The notes beneath the pieces were generated by a model. The model was not told the DNA's origin and made no database searches. It saw only the letters and a program-made list of their open reading frames with translations. Source: Paucibacter sediminis (GTDB lineage Bacteria; Pseudomonadota; Gammaproteobacteria; Burkholderiales; Burkholderiaceae_C). From it: 64,000 nucleotides of DNA. Each line of letters starts with the position of its first letter. Within the stretch, counting starts at the first letter, position 1. A program made the position numbers and the translations under genes. The stretch is from assembly GCF_030254645.1 (NCBI RefSeq), contig NZ_CP116346.1, forward strand, positions 1,096,001 to 1,160,000, written 5' to 3'. Of the stretch, positions 9,692-22,030 are shown in pieces.

Positions 9692-10185
9692 TGCACAGGC
9701 GCCTGCTGCTGGCATCCGCGCTCGGCGCGGCCCTCGCGGGCTGCGGCTTCGAGCTGCGCCGCGAGCCCGAGCTGCAGTTCCGCAGCCTGGCCCTGCAGGG
9801 CTTCAAGCCCGGCTCGCCCTTCGCGGCCGAGCTGAGGCGGCAGCTGGCGCGCACCCAGGTGCAGTTGCTGGAAGACCCCAACAAGGCCGAGCTGGTGCTG
9901 GAAGCCAAGCGCGACGAGCGCAGCAAGAACGCGGTGGTGTCCACCAGCGCCGGCCAGGTGCGCGAGTGGCAGCTCAAGCTGAACGTCGATTTCCTGATCC
10001 GCACGCCGGGCATGGACATCCTCTTGCCGCGCACCGAGCTGCGCATCCTGCGCGACATGAACTACACCGAGAGCCAGGCCCTCGCCAAGGAGCAGGAAGA
10101 GGCCTCGCTGTACCGCGCCATGCAGTCCGAGGCGGTGGCGCTGCTGATGCGCCGCCTGGCCGCAATACGCCTGCCGGTGAACTAA
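9691..10185 (+). CDS. lptE: LPS-assembly lipoprotein LptE
   Basis: Protein of 164 residues starting at the ATG that overlaps the leuS stop. The lipobox is LGAALAGC followed by GFELRRE, the typical LptE start (CGF.LR). LptE plugs the LptD barrel and helps place LPS in the outer leaflet. The conserved tail (ESQALAKEQEEASLYRAMQSEAVALLMRRL) is present. The leuS-lptE-holA order is standard in proteobacteria; the partner lptD is also in this window, at 36733. Confidence 0.93.
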   Translation: MHRRLLLASALGAALAGCGFELRREPELQFRSLALQGFKPGSPFAAELRRQLARTQVQLLEDPNKAELVLEAKRDERSKNAVVSTSAGQVREWQLKLNVDFLIRTPGMDILLPRTELRILRDMNYTESQALAKEQEEASLYRAMQSEAVALLMRRLAAIRLPVN

Positions 10186-11258
10186 TGCAGATCCGCGCCG
10201 AGGCCCTCGCCGCCCAACTCGCCAAGGGGCTCAAGCCCATCTACACCGTGCATGGCGACGAGCCCCTGCTGGCGCAGGAGGCGGCCGACACCATCCGCGC
10301 CGCCGCGCGCGCGCAGGGCTATGGCGAGCGCAAGGTCTTCATCGTCGCGGGCGCGTACTTCGACTGGGGCCCGGTGCTGGGCGCGGCCCAGGCCATGAGC
10401 CTGTTCGCCGAGCGCCAGTTCATCGAGATCCGCATCCCCTCGGGCAAGCCCGGCAAGGACGGCTCGGAGGCCTTGCAGCGCTATTGCGAACGCCTGCCCG
10501 AGGACGTGGTCACGCTCGTGACCCTGCCGCGCCTAGACAAGACTCAGCTCAGCAGTGCCTGGTTCAGCGCGCTGGACGGCGCCGGCGTCACCCTCAAGGT
10601 GGAGCCGGTGGAACGCCGCGCCCTGCCGCAGTGGATCGCCCAGCGTCTGGCCGCTCAGGGCCAACGCGTCAGCGAGGGCGAGGAAGGCCAGCGCGCCCTG
10701 GCCTTTTTTGCCGACCGCGTGGAGGGCAATCTGCTCGCCGCCCACCAGGAGCTGCAGAAGCTCGCCCTGCTCTATCCGCAGGGCGAGATCGCGCTGGCGC
10801 AGATCGAGTCGGCGGTGCTGAACGTGGCGCGCTACGACGTCTTCAAGCTCAGCGAGGCGGTGCTGGCCGGCCAGGTGCCGCGCGTGCTGCGCATGCTGGA
10901 GGGCCTGGAGGCCGAGGGCGAGGCCGCGGTGCTGGTGCACTGGACCCTGGCCGAGGACGTGCGCGCGCTCAAGAAGGTGCGCGATGCGCTGGACGCCGGC
11001 AAGCCCCTGCCGATGGCACTGCGCGAAGCGCGCGTATGGGGCAACAAGGAGCGGCTTTTCGAGCGCATCGCGCCAGGGCTAAACGATCAAAATCTGGCCA
11101 GCCTGGTGGCGGCGGCACAGATCTGCGACGGCATCGTCAAGGGCCTGCGCCACCCCGAATGGCCGCTGGACGCCTGGGGTGCGCTGCGCCGCCTGGCCCT
11201 GATGCTGGTCGAGGCGACCCAGGCGCGCGGCGGCATCAAGCTGGCTCTGCAGGCCTGA
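10185..11258 (+). CDS. holA: DNA polymerase III subunit delta
   Basis: Protein of 357 residues whose ATG overlaps the lptE stop. It is the clamp-loader subunit that opens the beta clamp. Conserved features: the N-terminal IYTVHGDEPLLAQEAADTIR, the RQFIEIRIPSGKPGKDG segment and the central FADRVEGNLLAAHQELQKLALLYP, followed by an all-helical C-terminal collar domain. It ends the bamE-to-holA run. Confidence 0.95.
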   Translation: MQIRAEALAAQLAKGLKPIYTVHGDEPLLAQEAADTIRAAARAQGYGERKVFIVAGAYFDWGPVLGAAQAMSLFAERQFIEIRIPSGKPGKDGSEALQRYCERLPEDVVTLVTLPRLDKTQLSSAWFSALDGAGVTLKVEPVERRALPQWIAQRLAAQGQRVSEGEEGQRALAFFADRVEGNLLAAHQELQKLALLYPQGEIALAQIESAVLNVARYDVFKLSEAVLAGQVPRVLRMLEGLEAEGEAAVLVHWTLAEDVRALKKVRDALDAGKPLPMALREARVWGNKERLFERIAPGLNDQNLASLVAAAQICDGIVKGLRHPEWPLDAWGALRRLALMLVEATQARGGIKLALQA

Positions 11259-11335
11259 GGCGCGGCCCGGCCCGCATGCCGCGGGGCCGAATTCGCGTTA
11301 TGGTCAAGGCTGCAAAGCCAGGGAGATTGCTCATC

Positions 11336-11941
11336 ATGACTGTGCTGCCGCGACATCGGTGGACCGCCGGCCTGGCGCTGGCATCGGCCATGGGCGCGGC
11401 CCAGGCCGTGCCCTGGACCATCGAGCTGCGCAACAGCGCCGGCCAGCCGCTCGCCAACGCCGCCGTGGCGGTGGAACTGAAGGGTCAGCCCAGCAAGGCC
11501 GGCCCCGGCGCCAAGGCCGAGATGGCGCAGCGCGAGCGCCAGTTCCAGCCCGCGCTGCTGGTGGTGCAGACCGGCACGCCGGTGAGCTTCCCGAACTTCG
11601 ACACCGTGCGCCACCACGTCTATTCCTTCTCGGCCGCCAAGAAGTTCGACCTCAAGCTCTACTCCGGCACGCCGGCCGAGCCGGTGCTGTTCGACAAGCC
11701 CGGCGTGGCCGCGCTGGGCTGCAATATCCACGACCGCATGAGCGCCCACATCGTGGTGGTGGACACGCCGCTGTTCGGCAAGAGCGATGCCCAGGGCCAG
11801 CTGAAGCTGGACCTGCCCGCCGGCGAGCACCGCCTGCTGGTCTGGCATGCCAGCATGCCCACGCCACAGCTGCAGGCCCAGGCCCTGCAGGTCGGCAACA
11901 GCGCCGGCCACACCACGCTCAGCCTGCCCGCGGGGCCATGA
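11336..11941 (+). CDS. Secreted cupredoxin-like (methylamine-utilisation-type) protein
   Basis: Protein of 201 residues with a signal peptide (RHRWTAGLALASAMGAAQA, cleavage around residue 24). The remainder resembles plastocyanin-type cupredoxins often labelled methylamine utilisation protein: likely copper ligands are a His in TVRHHVYSF and a Cys/His/Met cluster in GCNIHDRMSAH. It should sit in the periplasm. The next gene, a GGDEF/EAL protein with a periplasmic sensor region, starts 8 bases later, so the two are almost certainly co-transcribed and may act as a redox/copper input to c-di-GMP signalling; that link is inference. Confidence 0.75.
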   Translation: MTVLPRHRWTAGLALASAMGAAQAVPWTIELRNSAGQPLANAAVAVELKGQPSKAGPGAKAEMAQRERQFQPALLVVQTGTPVSFPNFDTVRHHVYSFSAAKKFDLKLYSGTPAEPVLFDKPGVAALGCNIHDRMSAHIVVVDTPLFGKSDAQGQLKLDLPAGEHRLLVWHASMPTPQLQAQALQVGNSAGHTTLSLPAGP

Positions 11942-11948
11942 GCCGGCC

Positions 11949-14357
11949 ATGCGCCTGCCGGACTTCCTCAACCTGAAGCGCCTGGAGGGCCGCATCGTCG
12001 GTATCTTCCTGGGGCTGCTGCTGGTGGTGCAGCTGGCCAGCCTGGCCCTCATCACCAGGAGCATCGACAGCAACGCGAGCGCCTCCATCAGCCAGGAGCT
12101 GGCCACCGGCGCGCGCGTGCTGCAGCGCCTGCTGGTGCAGGACGCCCAGCAGCGCCTGGACGCGGCGCGCCTGCTGGAGGCCGACTATGGCTTCAGCCAG
12201 GTGCTGGGCGATGGCCTGAACACCGAGGAAGACCGCGAGACCCTGAAGAGCGCGCTCGTCAGCCATGGCGAACGCATCAAGGCCAGCCTGGTGGCTTATG
12301 CGGACCCGGCCTTCCGGCTCGTCACCGCCACCACCGAGCAGGCCGCGCCCTTCATCAAGCTGCTGCCCAGGCTGGCCGGCGCCAAGGGCGGCGCCAGCGC
12401 CAAATCGCCCAATCTGGCCCTCGTCGACGGCAAGGCCTACCAGGTGGTGACCGTGCCGGTGCGCGCCGCCGGGCTGGGCGGCTGGGTGCTGATGGCCTTC
12501 GAGCTCGACCAGACCGAGCTGCTGGAGCTGCAAAGCCTCTCCAAGCTGCAGGCCGTGCTGCTGCTGCGCCGGCCCGACAGCAGCTGGCAGGCCCTCGCCT
12601 CGGTGCTGGACGAGGCCGCCACCCGCACCGTGGCCGGCCAGGTGCCGCAGGGCGAGCGCGAGTTCCCGCTCGCGCTCGGCGCGGAACGCTGGCGCGGCCT
12701 CTACCTGAAGCTGGGCGAGGAAGAAGCAGGCCAGCAGCTCGGCGCCGTGCTGCTGCGCTCCTTCGACGAGGCGGTGGCGCCCTACCGCCGGCTGCAGCTG
12801 ACCCTGCTGGGCCTGAGCGCGCTGGGCGTGCTGGTGTTCGCGGGCGGCAGCATCCTCACCGCCAGGCGCATCAGCGGGCCGGTGAAGGCGCTCTCCGAAT
12901 CGGCCGAGCGGCTCGGCCATGGCGACTACACCACGCCGGTGGCGCGCACCTCCACCGACGAGATCGGCGACCTGGCCCAGGCCTTCGAGGGCATGCGCAT
13001 GGGCATCCGCGAGCGCGAGGCGCAGGTGCACCGCCTGGCCTTCTGGGACACCCTCACCGGCCTGCCCAACCGCGAGCAGTTCAGCCAGCAGCTGCAGGCG
13101 CGGCTGAGCCAGGGCGAGGCCCCCTGCGCGGTGCTGATGCTGGACCTGGACCGCTTCAAGCATGTCAACGACGTGCTGGGCCACCGCTTCGGCGACGAGC
13201 TGCTGCGCGGCCTGGCCGAGCGTCTGCGCCTGCTGCTGAAGGACCAGGCGCATCTGCTGGCGCGCCTGGGCGGCGACGAATTCGTGCTGATGCTGGAAGG
13301 CGCGGGCGAGGAGGAAGCGCTCGAGGCGGCGCGCCGCATCCACCGCGATTTCGAGCGCCCGCTGCACATCGAGGACCAGACCGTGGACCTCAGCGCCGGC
13401 ATCGGCATCGCGCTCTACCCCAAGCAGGGGCGCGAGGTGAGCCAGCTGCTGGCGCGTGCCGAACTGGCCATGTACGCGGCCAAGCGCAAGCAGGCCGGCA
13501 GCCAGATCTATGTGCCCGAGCTCGACGCCGGCAGCCAGGAATCGCTCTCGCTGCTGGGCGAGTTGCGCCGCGCCGTGGAGGGCAACGAGCTGCGCCTGTT
13601 CCTGCAGCCCAAGGTGGACCTGCGCAGCGGCCTGGTGATCAGCGCCGAGGCGCTGGTGCGCTGGGAGCATCCGCAGCGCGGCCTGGTGCCGCCGATGCAG
13701 TTCATCCCTTTTGCCGAGCAGACCGGCTTCATCCGCAGCCTCACCAGCTGGGTGCTGGAGGCCTCGGTGCAGGCCTGGGCGCGCGCCGAGGCGCGGGGTC
13801 AGGCCTTGCGCATCAGCGTCAACCTCAGCACCCGCGACCTGCTCGACCAGGACCTGCCGCTGAAGATCGCCGCGGTGCTGCAGCAGCACCGCGTGCCGCC
13901 CCAGGCGCTGTGCCTGGAGATCACCGAGAGCGCCATCATGGACGACCCGACGCGCGCCATGATGACGCTGGAACAGCTCAGCGCGATGGGTTTCAAGCTC
14001 TCGATCGACGACTTCGGCACCGGCTACTCCTCGCTCGCCTATCTGAAGCGCCTGCCGGTGGACGAGCTGAAGATCGACAAGAGCTTTGTGATGGCGATGG
14101 AGCGCGACCTCGACGATGCCAAGATCGTGCGCTCCACCATCGAGCTGGCGCACAACCTCGGGCTCTCGGTGGTGGCCGAGGGCCTGGAGACGGCCAAGAC
14201 CTGGAAGCTGCTGGCCACGCTGGGCTGCGACGAGGGCCAGGGCTACTACGTCAGCCGCCCCATGCCCGAGGCCGAGTTCGCGGGCTGGTTGGAACAATGG
14301 CAGCCGCCCGATCTGGGCGAGGATTCGCCGGACACCGTGCTGGCCGGGCTGCTCTGA
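11949..14357 (+). CDS. Membrane-bound GGDEF/EAL cyclic-di-GMP protein
   Basis: Protein of 802 residues. A membrane helix near residues 14-36 (IVGIFLGLLLVVQLASLALI), a periplasmic sensor region (about 37-275), a second helix (LLGLSALGVLVFAGGSIL), a HAMP-like segment (RRISGPVKALSESAERLGHGDYT), then GGDEF (GGDEF at 441-445) and EAL (EAL at 567-569). Both active-site signatures are intact (RLGGDEF; EALVRW, DDFGTGYSS, KIDKSF, QGYYVSRP), so cyclase and phosphodiesterase activity are both possible. The RxxD inhibitory site normally just before GGDEF is absent (the sequence reads DQAHLLARL). The upstream cupredoxin-like gene likely encodes a periplasmic partner. Confidence 0.92.
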   Translation: MRLPDFLNLKRLEGRIVGIFLGLLLVVQLASLALITRSIDSNASASISQELATGARVLQRLLVQDAQQRLDAARLLEADYGFSQVLGDGLNTEEDRETLKSALVSHGERIKASLVAYADPAFRLVTATTEQAAPFIKLLPRLAGAKGGASAKSPNLALVDGKAYQVVTVPVRAAGLGGWVLMAFELDQTELLELQSLSKLQAVLLLRRPDSSWQALASVLDEAATRTVAGQVPQGEREFPLALGAERWRGLYLKLGEEEAGQQLGAVLLRSFDEAVAPYRRLQLTLLGLSALGVLVFAGGSILTARRISGPVKALSESAERLGHGDYTTPVARTSTDEIGDLAQAFEGMRMGIREREAQVHRLAFWDTLTGLPNREQFSQQLQARLSQGEAPCAVLMLDLDRFKHVNDVLGHRFGDELLRGLAERLRLLLKDQAHLLARLGGDEFVLMLEGAGEEEALEAARRIHRDFERPLHIEDQTVDLSAGIGIALYPKQGREVSQLLARAELAMYAAKRKQAGSQIYVPELDAGSQESLSLLGELRRAVEGNELRLFLQPKVDLRSGLVISAEALVRWEHPQRGLVPPMQFIPFAEQTGFIRSLTSWVLEASVQAWARAEARGQALRISVNLSTRDLLDQDLPLKIAAVLQQHRVPPQALCLEITESAIMDDPTRAMMTLEQLSAMGFKLSIDDFGTGYSSLAYLKRLPVDELKIDKSFVMAMERDLDDAKIVRSTIELAHNLGLSVVAEGLETAKTWKLLATLGCDEGQGYYVSRPMPEAEFAGWLEQWQPPDLGEDSPDTVLAGLL

Positions 14358-14367
14358 GGCCGGGGCG

Positions 14368-17115
14368 TCAGGGCGCGCGCAGCGGCAGTTCCATGGTGAA
14401 GCGGCTGCCCTGGCCGGGCGCGCTGCTGACGCTCAGATGCCCGCCCAGCAGGCTCTCGACGATGTTGTGCGCGATGCTCAGGCCCAGGCCGCTGCCGCCC
14501 TGGCCGAAGCGCGTGGTGAAGAAGGGCTCGAAGACGCGGCGCCGCACCGCCTCGCTCATGCCCACGCCGTCGTCGGCCACGCTCAGGCTGATGCGTTCGC
14601 CGGCCAGCGCATGCAGCTCCAGCGTCAGCGTGCCGCCGCTGCGGCCGGCAAAGGCATGGGTGAGCGCATTGCTCATCAGTATCACCAGCACCTGGCCCAG
14701 CGCGCCCGGGTAGGCGTCCAGCTGCGGCGCCGTCTCCAGCTGCAGTTGCAGGCCGACGCCGGCCTGGCGCAGCGCGACGCCCAGGGTCTGGGCGCATTGC
14801 TCGCAGACCTCGGCAACGCGGAAGCGGCGGCGCTGCTCGGCGCTGCGGTCCACCGCCACCTGCTTGAAGCTGCTCACCAGGGCGCCAGCGCCCTGCATGC
14901 TGCGCTCGATCACCGCCAGGCCCTCGCCGGCCTGCTGCAGATAGGCCTGCAGCTCGGCGCGCCGCATCGGCTGGGGCTGCTCCACGCGCTCGGCGAGCGC
15001 GTGCGTGGCGGCCAGCACGGTGGAGGCCACCAGCAGGCTGTTGCCGATCGGCGTGTTGAGCTCATGCGCCACCCCCGCCACCATCGCACCCAGCGCCGCC
15101 AGCTTCTCCTGCGCCATCAGCTGCTGCTGCAGCGCGCCCAGGCGCTGATAGGCGCGCGCGTTCTCCAGCGCGATGGCGCCGTAGGAGCACAGCATGCGCA
15201 GGATCAGCTGCTCGCGCTCGCCATAGGCGGCGGCGCGCACCGACTGCACCGTCATCACGCCCAGCATGCGCTCGCTCAGGCGCAGCGGCACGAACATCAT
15301 GCTCAGCATCGCGCGCGTGCCCGGCACCTCGCTGTGCGGATCGGCCAGCTCGCCGGCGCCCAGCACGAATTCGCGGCGCTCGCGCAGCGCCCGCGCGCAA
15401 TAGCTGTTGGGGCTGTCCAGCGCGATCGGCGGGTCGACGAAGGCCTGGCCGGACTCCATGCCGAAGCTGCAGACCAGCTGGCCGCCCGCCTCGTCCAGCG
15501 TGTAGATGGCCACACTCTGCGCGTCCAGCATGGTGTGCACCAGGCGCTCCAGCGCCTCGAAGATGCGTTCGGCCTGCAGCTCGGTGGTGATCTCCTGGCT
15601 GATGCTGCTGAGGTGCAGCAGCAACTCGTGGTTGCGGCGCAGATGCTCGTGCTCGACGCGCGCGCGCTCCATCTGGTGCTGGGCGCGCAGGCCGGTCATG
15701 CGGCGCGTCGCCTCCTCGCTGAAATGGCGCTGGCGGTTCGCGCTGGCCTCATGCGCCAGCGCATAGGCGCGCTCGAACCTGCCCTGGGCGGCCTGCGCCG
15801 CCGAGGCCGCCTCCAGCAGGGCCGCCTGCGGCCGGTAGGCGGGCAAGGTGGCGGCCTGCGCCAGCGCCTGCTCGTACCAGCCCAGCGCCGCCGGCCCATG
15901 CGGGTCCAGCGCCAGCGCGATGTCGGCCTGGGCCCACAGGGCCTCGATCTCGTAGTTGCGATTGAACTGGGCACGCGCCCGGCTGAGGGTCTGCTGGATG
16001 CCGGTGGCGGCCTCGGCCACGCGCCCCAGGCCCAGCAGCGCGCGCGCCCGGCCGATGCCGGCGATCACGCGCAGATCGGCGGCCGCGGCGCTGGGCAGCG
16101 CCGCCATCTCCTCGTAGGCCGCCAGCGCCTCGGCATAGCGGCCCGACTCCAGCTCGATGCGCGCCAGCACGTTCAGGCGCACCGCCTGGTTGCGGCCATG
16201 CGGCAGCGGGCGCAGCACCTGTTGCGCTTCCTGCAAGGCCTCGCGCGCCGCATCCAGCTGGCCCAGATGGCGCAGCACCTCGCCCACATGCATCAGGCAG
16301 CCGCCCACCAGCGAGGGCCAGCCGGCCGCGCGCGCCAGCTCCAGCCCGCGCTGCAGCCAGCTCAGCGCGGTCTCGTAATCGGCCATATTGCCGTAGTTGA
16401 AACCGAGGTTGCTGGCCAGCGCGATGGCGCGGCGCAGCTGGCCCGATTCGAGCGCCGCCTCGAAGGCCGCGCCGAAGCTGGCGATGCAGGCCTCGTAGTC
16501 GGCCCGCAGCGCCGCCAGCACGCCGCGGAAATCGGCCACGGCGGCGCGCGCCGCCGGCGGCAGGCCGGCCAGCTCGGCGGGCAGCAGCGGGCCCCAGTCC
16601 TGCTCGGCCTTGAGGTTGTCCTGGAAGGCGGCACTGCGGCCCAGCTCGGCGCGGAAGATCAGCAGGCGCAGCGTATCGCCGGCCTGCTCGGCGGCGGCGG
16701 CCGCGGCCAGCAGTTCGCGCTGCTCGCCGGCAAAGTCGCCGCGCAGCGCGGCCAGGCCCTGGGCCAGCCAGGCCGCGTCCGCCTGCGCGCCGAGGTCGCC
16801 CAGCGCCAGCGCCTCGGCCCGGATCGCGGCCAGCAGGGGCTCGAGCTGCTCGAGCTGCGCATACAGCAGCGCCGCCTCGGCGCGCAGCAGCTGCAGGCGC
16901 AGCCGCAGGCCGCGGCGCTCGGGCTCGGCCTGCGTGGCCGCATGGGCCTCCAGCGCCTGGGCCAGCGCCAGGGCGCGCGGCATGTCGCGCTGGCGCAGCG
17001 CCCAGGCCATGAAGAGCTGCAGCTGGGGATCCTGCGGCGTGGCGCGCAGGCGCTGCTCGCCCGCCTCGAGCGCGGTTTGGCTGGGGAACAATTCCAGGGC
17101 CGCACGGAACGACAT
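14368..17115 (-). CDS. Soluble TPR-GAF sensor histidine kinase (copy 1)
   Basis: Protein of 915 residues with no membrane segment or signal peptide. Roughly residues 1-480 form helical TPR-like repeats (RRAIALASNLGFNYGNMADYETALSWLQRGLEL and others), 510-660 a GAF domain (SVAIYTLDEAGGQLVCSFG, then DPPIALD), followed by a HisKA-type helix with the phospho-acceptor His684 (GVAHELNTPIGNSLL) and an ATPase domain (MSNALTHAF, VADDGVGM, GGSGLGLSI). It is a tandem paralogue of the next minus-strand gene upstream (17243-20035). No response regulator is adjacent, so the target is unknown. It converges on the GGDEF/EAL gene. Confidence 0.9.
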   Translation of the reverse strand: MSFRAALELFPSQTALEAGEQRLRATPQDPQLQLFMAWALRQRDMPRALALAQALEAHAATQAEPERRGLRLRLQLLRAEAALLYAQLEQLEPLLAAIRAEALALGDLGAQADAAWLAQGLAALRGDFAGEQRELLAAAAAAEQAGDTLRLLIFRAELGRSAAFQDNLKAEQDWGPLLPAELAGLPPAARAAVADFRGVLAALRADYEACIASFGAAFEAALESGQLRRAIALASNLGFNYGNMADYETALSWLQRGLELARAAGWPSLVGGCLMHVGEVLRHLGQLDAAREALQEAQQVLRPLPHGRNQAVRLNVLARIELESGRYAEALAAYEEMAALPSAAAADLRVIAGIGRARALLGLGRVAEAATGIQQTLSRARAQFNRNYEIEALWAQADIALALDPHGPAALGWYEQALAQAATLPAYRPQAALLEAASAAQAAQGRFERAYALAHEASANRQRHFSEEATRRMTGLRAQHQMERARVEHEHLRRNHELLLHLSSISQEITTELQAERIFEALERLVHTMLDAQSVAIYTLDEAGGQLVCSFGMESGQAFVDPPIALDSPNSYCARALRERREFVLGAGELADPHSEVPGTRAMLSMMFVPLRLSERMLGVMTVQSVRAAAYGEREQLILRMLCSYGAIALENARAYQRLGALQQQLMAQEKLAALGAMVAGVAHELNTPIGNSLLVASTVLAATHALAERVEQPQPMRRAELQAYLQQAGEGLAVIERSMQGAGALVSSFKQVAVDRSAEQRRRFRVAEVCEQCAQTLGVALRQAGVGLQLQLETAPQLDAYPGALGQVLVILMSNALTHAFAGRSGGTLTLELHALAGERISLSVADDGVGMSEAVRRRVFEPFFTTRFGQGGSGLGLSIAHNIVESLLGGHLSVSSAPGQGSRFTMELPLRAP

Positions 17116-17242
17116 GCGGATGCTCTTGTGGGGGCCAACGACAGCGCCAGACTACTGCAGCGGGCGCCGCCTGCCTACCGCGCCTGGCCCACGGCGCCCG
17201 CGCGGGCGCGAGCAAATCACGCTATGCGCACAAACGCGGCGC

Positions 17243-20035
<2,793 letters not shown>

Positions 20036-20037
20036 GC

Positions 20038-20979
20038 TCAGTAGCCGCGCGTGCGCGCCACCAGATGCTGCAGGGGCGCGCCGCGGCGCAGCGCCGCCAG
20101 GTTCTCGGCCACCACCAGCGCGGCGCTGCGAGCATCGGTCTGCGCCGCCGTGTGCGGCAGCACCGTCACGCGCGGGTGGCTCCAGAAGCGATGCGTGGGC
20201 GGCAGAGGCTCGACGGCGAACACGTCCAGCAGCGCGTGGCCGATCTGGCCGCTGTCCAGCGCCGCCAGCAGGGCCGCTTCGTCGACATGCGCGCCGCGCG
20301 CCAGGTTCACCAGGCCGGCCCCGGGCTTGCACGCGGCCAGGTGCGGCGCGTCGAAGAAGCCCTGCGTCTGCGGCGTCAGCGGCAGCAGGTTGATCAGGGT
20401 GTCGGCGCCGGCCATCGCCTCGGCCAGCCCGGCCTCGCCATGACAGCAATGCACGCCGTCCAGCCGGCGCGGGCTGCGGCTCCAGCCGCTCACCGCATAG
20501 CCCTGCGCCGCCAGCGCCATAGCCACGCGCCCGCCCAGCTCGCCCAGGCCCAGCACCAGCACCGACCATTCCTGCGCGCGCAGCTGCGGCAGCGGCCGCC
20601 ACAAGGCCTCGCGCTGCTGCGCCTGCAGGCGGAAGAAGCCGCGGTGCAGACCCAGCACCGCCCACAGCGCGGTGTGCACCATGGCCTCGTTCATGGCCGG
20701 GTCGACCATGCGCGCCAGCGGCACCTCGGCGGGCAGCGTCGGGTCGCCGAGCAGCTTGTCCACCCCCGCCCAAACCGACTGGATCAGGCGCAGATTCGGC
20801 AGGCCCTGCAGACTGCCATGGGGCGGGTTGGCGACGATGGCGGCCTCCACGGTGGCGGCCTCGGCGGCCGTGCGCGGCGTTTCCAGCAGCCATTGCTCGC
20901 CCGGCATGGCGGCCTGCAGGGCCTGGAGCCAGGCCTGCTGCTCGCCCTCGGCCCAGCGCCCCAGCAAGAGCAGACTCAT
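20038..20979 (-). CDS. D-isomer-specific 2-hydroxyacid dehydrogenase (GhrA-like)
   Basis: Protein of 313 residues. NAD(P)-dependent reduction of 2-oxoacids such as glyoxylate or hydroxypyruvate is typical of this family. Rossmann motif GLGELGGRVA in the middle, followed by the NLLPLTPQTQGFFDA block, the catalytic arginine region LVNLARGAHVDE, the acidic residue in DVFAVEPLPP and the His in HPRVTVLPHTAAQT. The pattern is closest to the GhrA type. Its ATG overlaps the stop of the upstream pncC-like gene, so translation is probably coupled. Exact substrate is not determined. Confidence 0.85.
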   Translation of the reverse strand: MSLLLLGRWAEGEQQAWLQALQAAMPGEQWLLETPRTAAEAATVEAAIVANPPHGSLQGLPNLRLIQSVWAGVDKLLGDPTLPAEVPLARMVDPAMNEAMVHTALWAVLGLHRGFFRLQAQQREALWRPLPQLRAQEWSVLVLGLGELGGRVAMALAAQGYAVSGWSRSPRRLDGVHCCHGEAGLAEAMAGADTLINLLPLTPQTQGFFDAPHLAACKPGAGLVNLARGAHVDEAALLAALDSGQIGHALLDVFAVEPLPPTHRFWSHPRVTVLPHTAAQTDARSAALVVAENLAALRRGAPLQHLVARTRGY

Positions 20980-21479
20980 CAGCTGTCCCTGTCCTCCAGG
21001 GCCTCGCACAGGGCCGTCAAGCCGGCGCGCACGGTGGCCATGCGCACATCGCAACGATCGCCCGGGAACAGCTCCTTCCAGACCCGCACCGGCTTGCCGG
21101 CATGCAGCAGCGCCAGCCACACCGTGCCCACCGGCTTGCCCTCGCTGCCGCCGGTGGGGCCGGCGATGCCGGTGACGGCCAGGGCCCAGTCGATCGGCGC
21201 ATGTGCCATCAGGCCGCGCGCCATGTGCTGGGCCACCTCGCCGCTGACCGAGCCATGCAGCTCGATGAGCGCGCCGGGCACGCCCAGCAACTCGGTCTTG
21301 GCCTGGTTGCTGTAGCTCACCACGCCGCGCTCGAACCATTGGCTGGAGCCGGCCAGGCTGGTGCAGGCGGCGGCGATCAGGCCGCCGGTGCAGGACTCCG
21401 CCGTGCCCATGCGCTCGCGGCGCTGTATCAGGGCCAGGGCAATGCGGTCGATCAGCTCGGACTCGTCGGGGAACAGCAT
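20979..21479 (-). CDS. pncC: Nicotinamide-nucleotide amidase (CinA C-terminal domain)
   Basis: Protein of 166 residues from the ATG at 21479; a longer in-frame version would add an unlikely N-terminal stretch. It is a stand-alone CinA C-terminal domain, which deamidates nicotinamide mononucleotide to NaMN in the pyridine nucleotide cycle. Family signatures are TAESCTGGLIAAACTSLAGSS, FERGVVSYSNQAKTELLGV, and LAVTGIAGPTGGSEGKPVGTV. The N-terminal CinA domain is absent, as in many proteobacteria. Located between pgpA and the dehydrogenase on the same strand. Confidence 0.92.
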   Translation of the reverse strand: MLFPDESELIDRIALALIQRRERMGTAESCTGGLIAAACTSLAGSSQWFERGVVSYSNQAKTELLGVPGALIELHGSVSGEVAQHMARGLMAHAPIDWALAVTGIAGPTGGSEGKPVGTVWLALLHAGKPVRVWKELFPGDRCDVRMATVRAGLTALCEALEDRDS

Positions 21480-21484
21480 GATGT

Positions 21485-22030
21485 TCAGCCTCCAGAAGAA
21501 ACGGCGCGCCACAGCGCCAACACGACTAGGGTACAGCCAGCCGCGACGAAATCATCGAAGAGGATGCCGAATCCCTGGGCCCAGCTGACGGCCGCGCCAC
21601 GCTCGCCCTTGAACAAGCGGTCGGCCCAGCCCACGGGGCCAGGTTTTGCCGCATCGAAGAAGCGGAACAGCGCGAAGGCCGCCAGCTGCATCCACAGGCC
21701 CGCCGGCATCACCAGCCACAGCACCAGCCAGAAGGCCAGCACCTCGTCCCAGACGATGGCGCCCGGGTCCGGGGTGCGCAGATGGCGCGCGGTGACGGTA
21801 CAGGCCCACCAGCCGATCAGCGTGCCGATGCCGATCACCCAGGCCCACCCCTGCGGCGTGAGCCAGCGGTTCAGCACCAGAAAGGCCAGCCAGGCCCACA
21901 GCGTGCCGACGGTGCCCGGCGCCTTGGGCGAGAGCCCACTGCCGAAGCCCAGCGCCATCCAGTGCGCCGGATGCTCCAGCATGAAGGCCGCGCTGGCGCG
22001 GCGCGGTGCCAGGTCGGCGGGTTCGCTCAT
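21485..22030 (-). CDS. pgpA: Phosphatidylglycerophosphatase A
   Basis: Protein of 181 residues. Membrane-bound phosphatase that removes the phosphate from phosphatidylglycerophosphate to give phosphatidylglycerol. Signatures are GSGLSPKAPGTVGTL near residue 30, the acidic WDEVLAFW helix and FDDFVAAG near the C-terminus; several hydrophobic segments fit the integral membrane location. Its start overlaps the thiL stop by three bases (TCAT on the plus strand), the usual thiL-pgpA pairing. Confidence 0.93.
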   Translation of the reverse strand: MSEPADLAPRRASAAFMLEHPAHWMALGFGSGLSPKAPGTVGTLWAWLAFLVLNRWLTPQGWAWVIGIGTLIGWWACTVTARHLRTPDPGAIVWDEVLAFWLVLWLVMPAGLWMQLAAFALFRFFDAAKPGPVGWADRLFKGERGAAVSWAQGFGILFDDFVAAGCTLVVLALWRAVSSGG

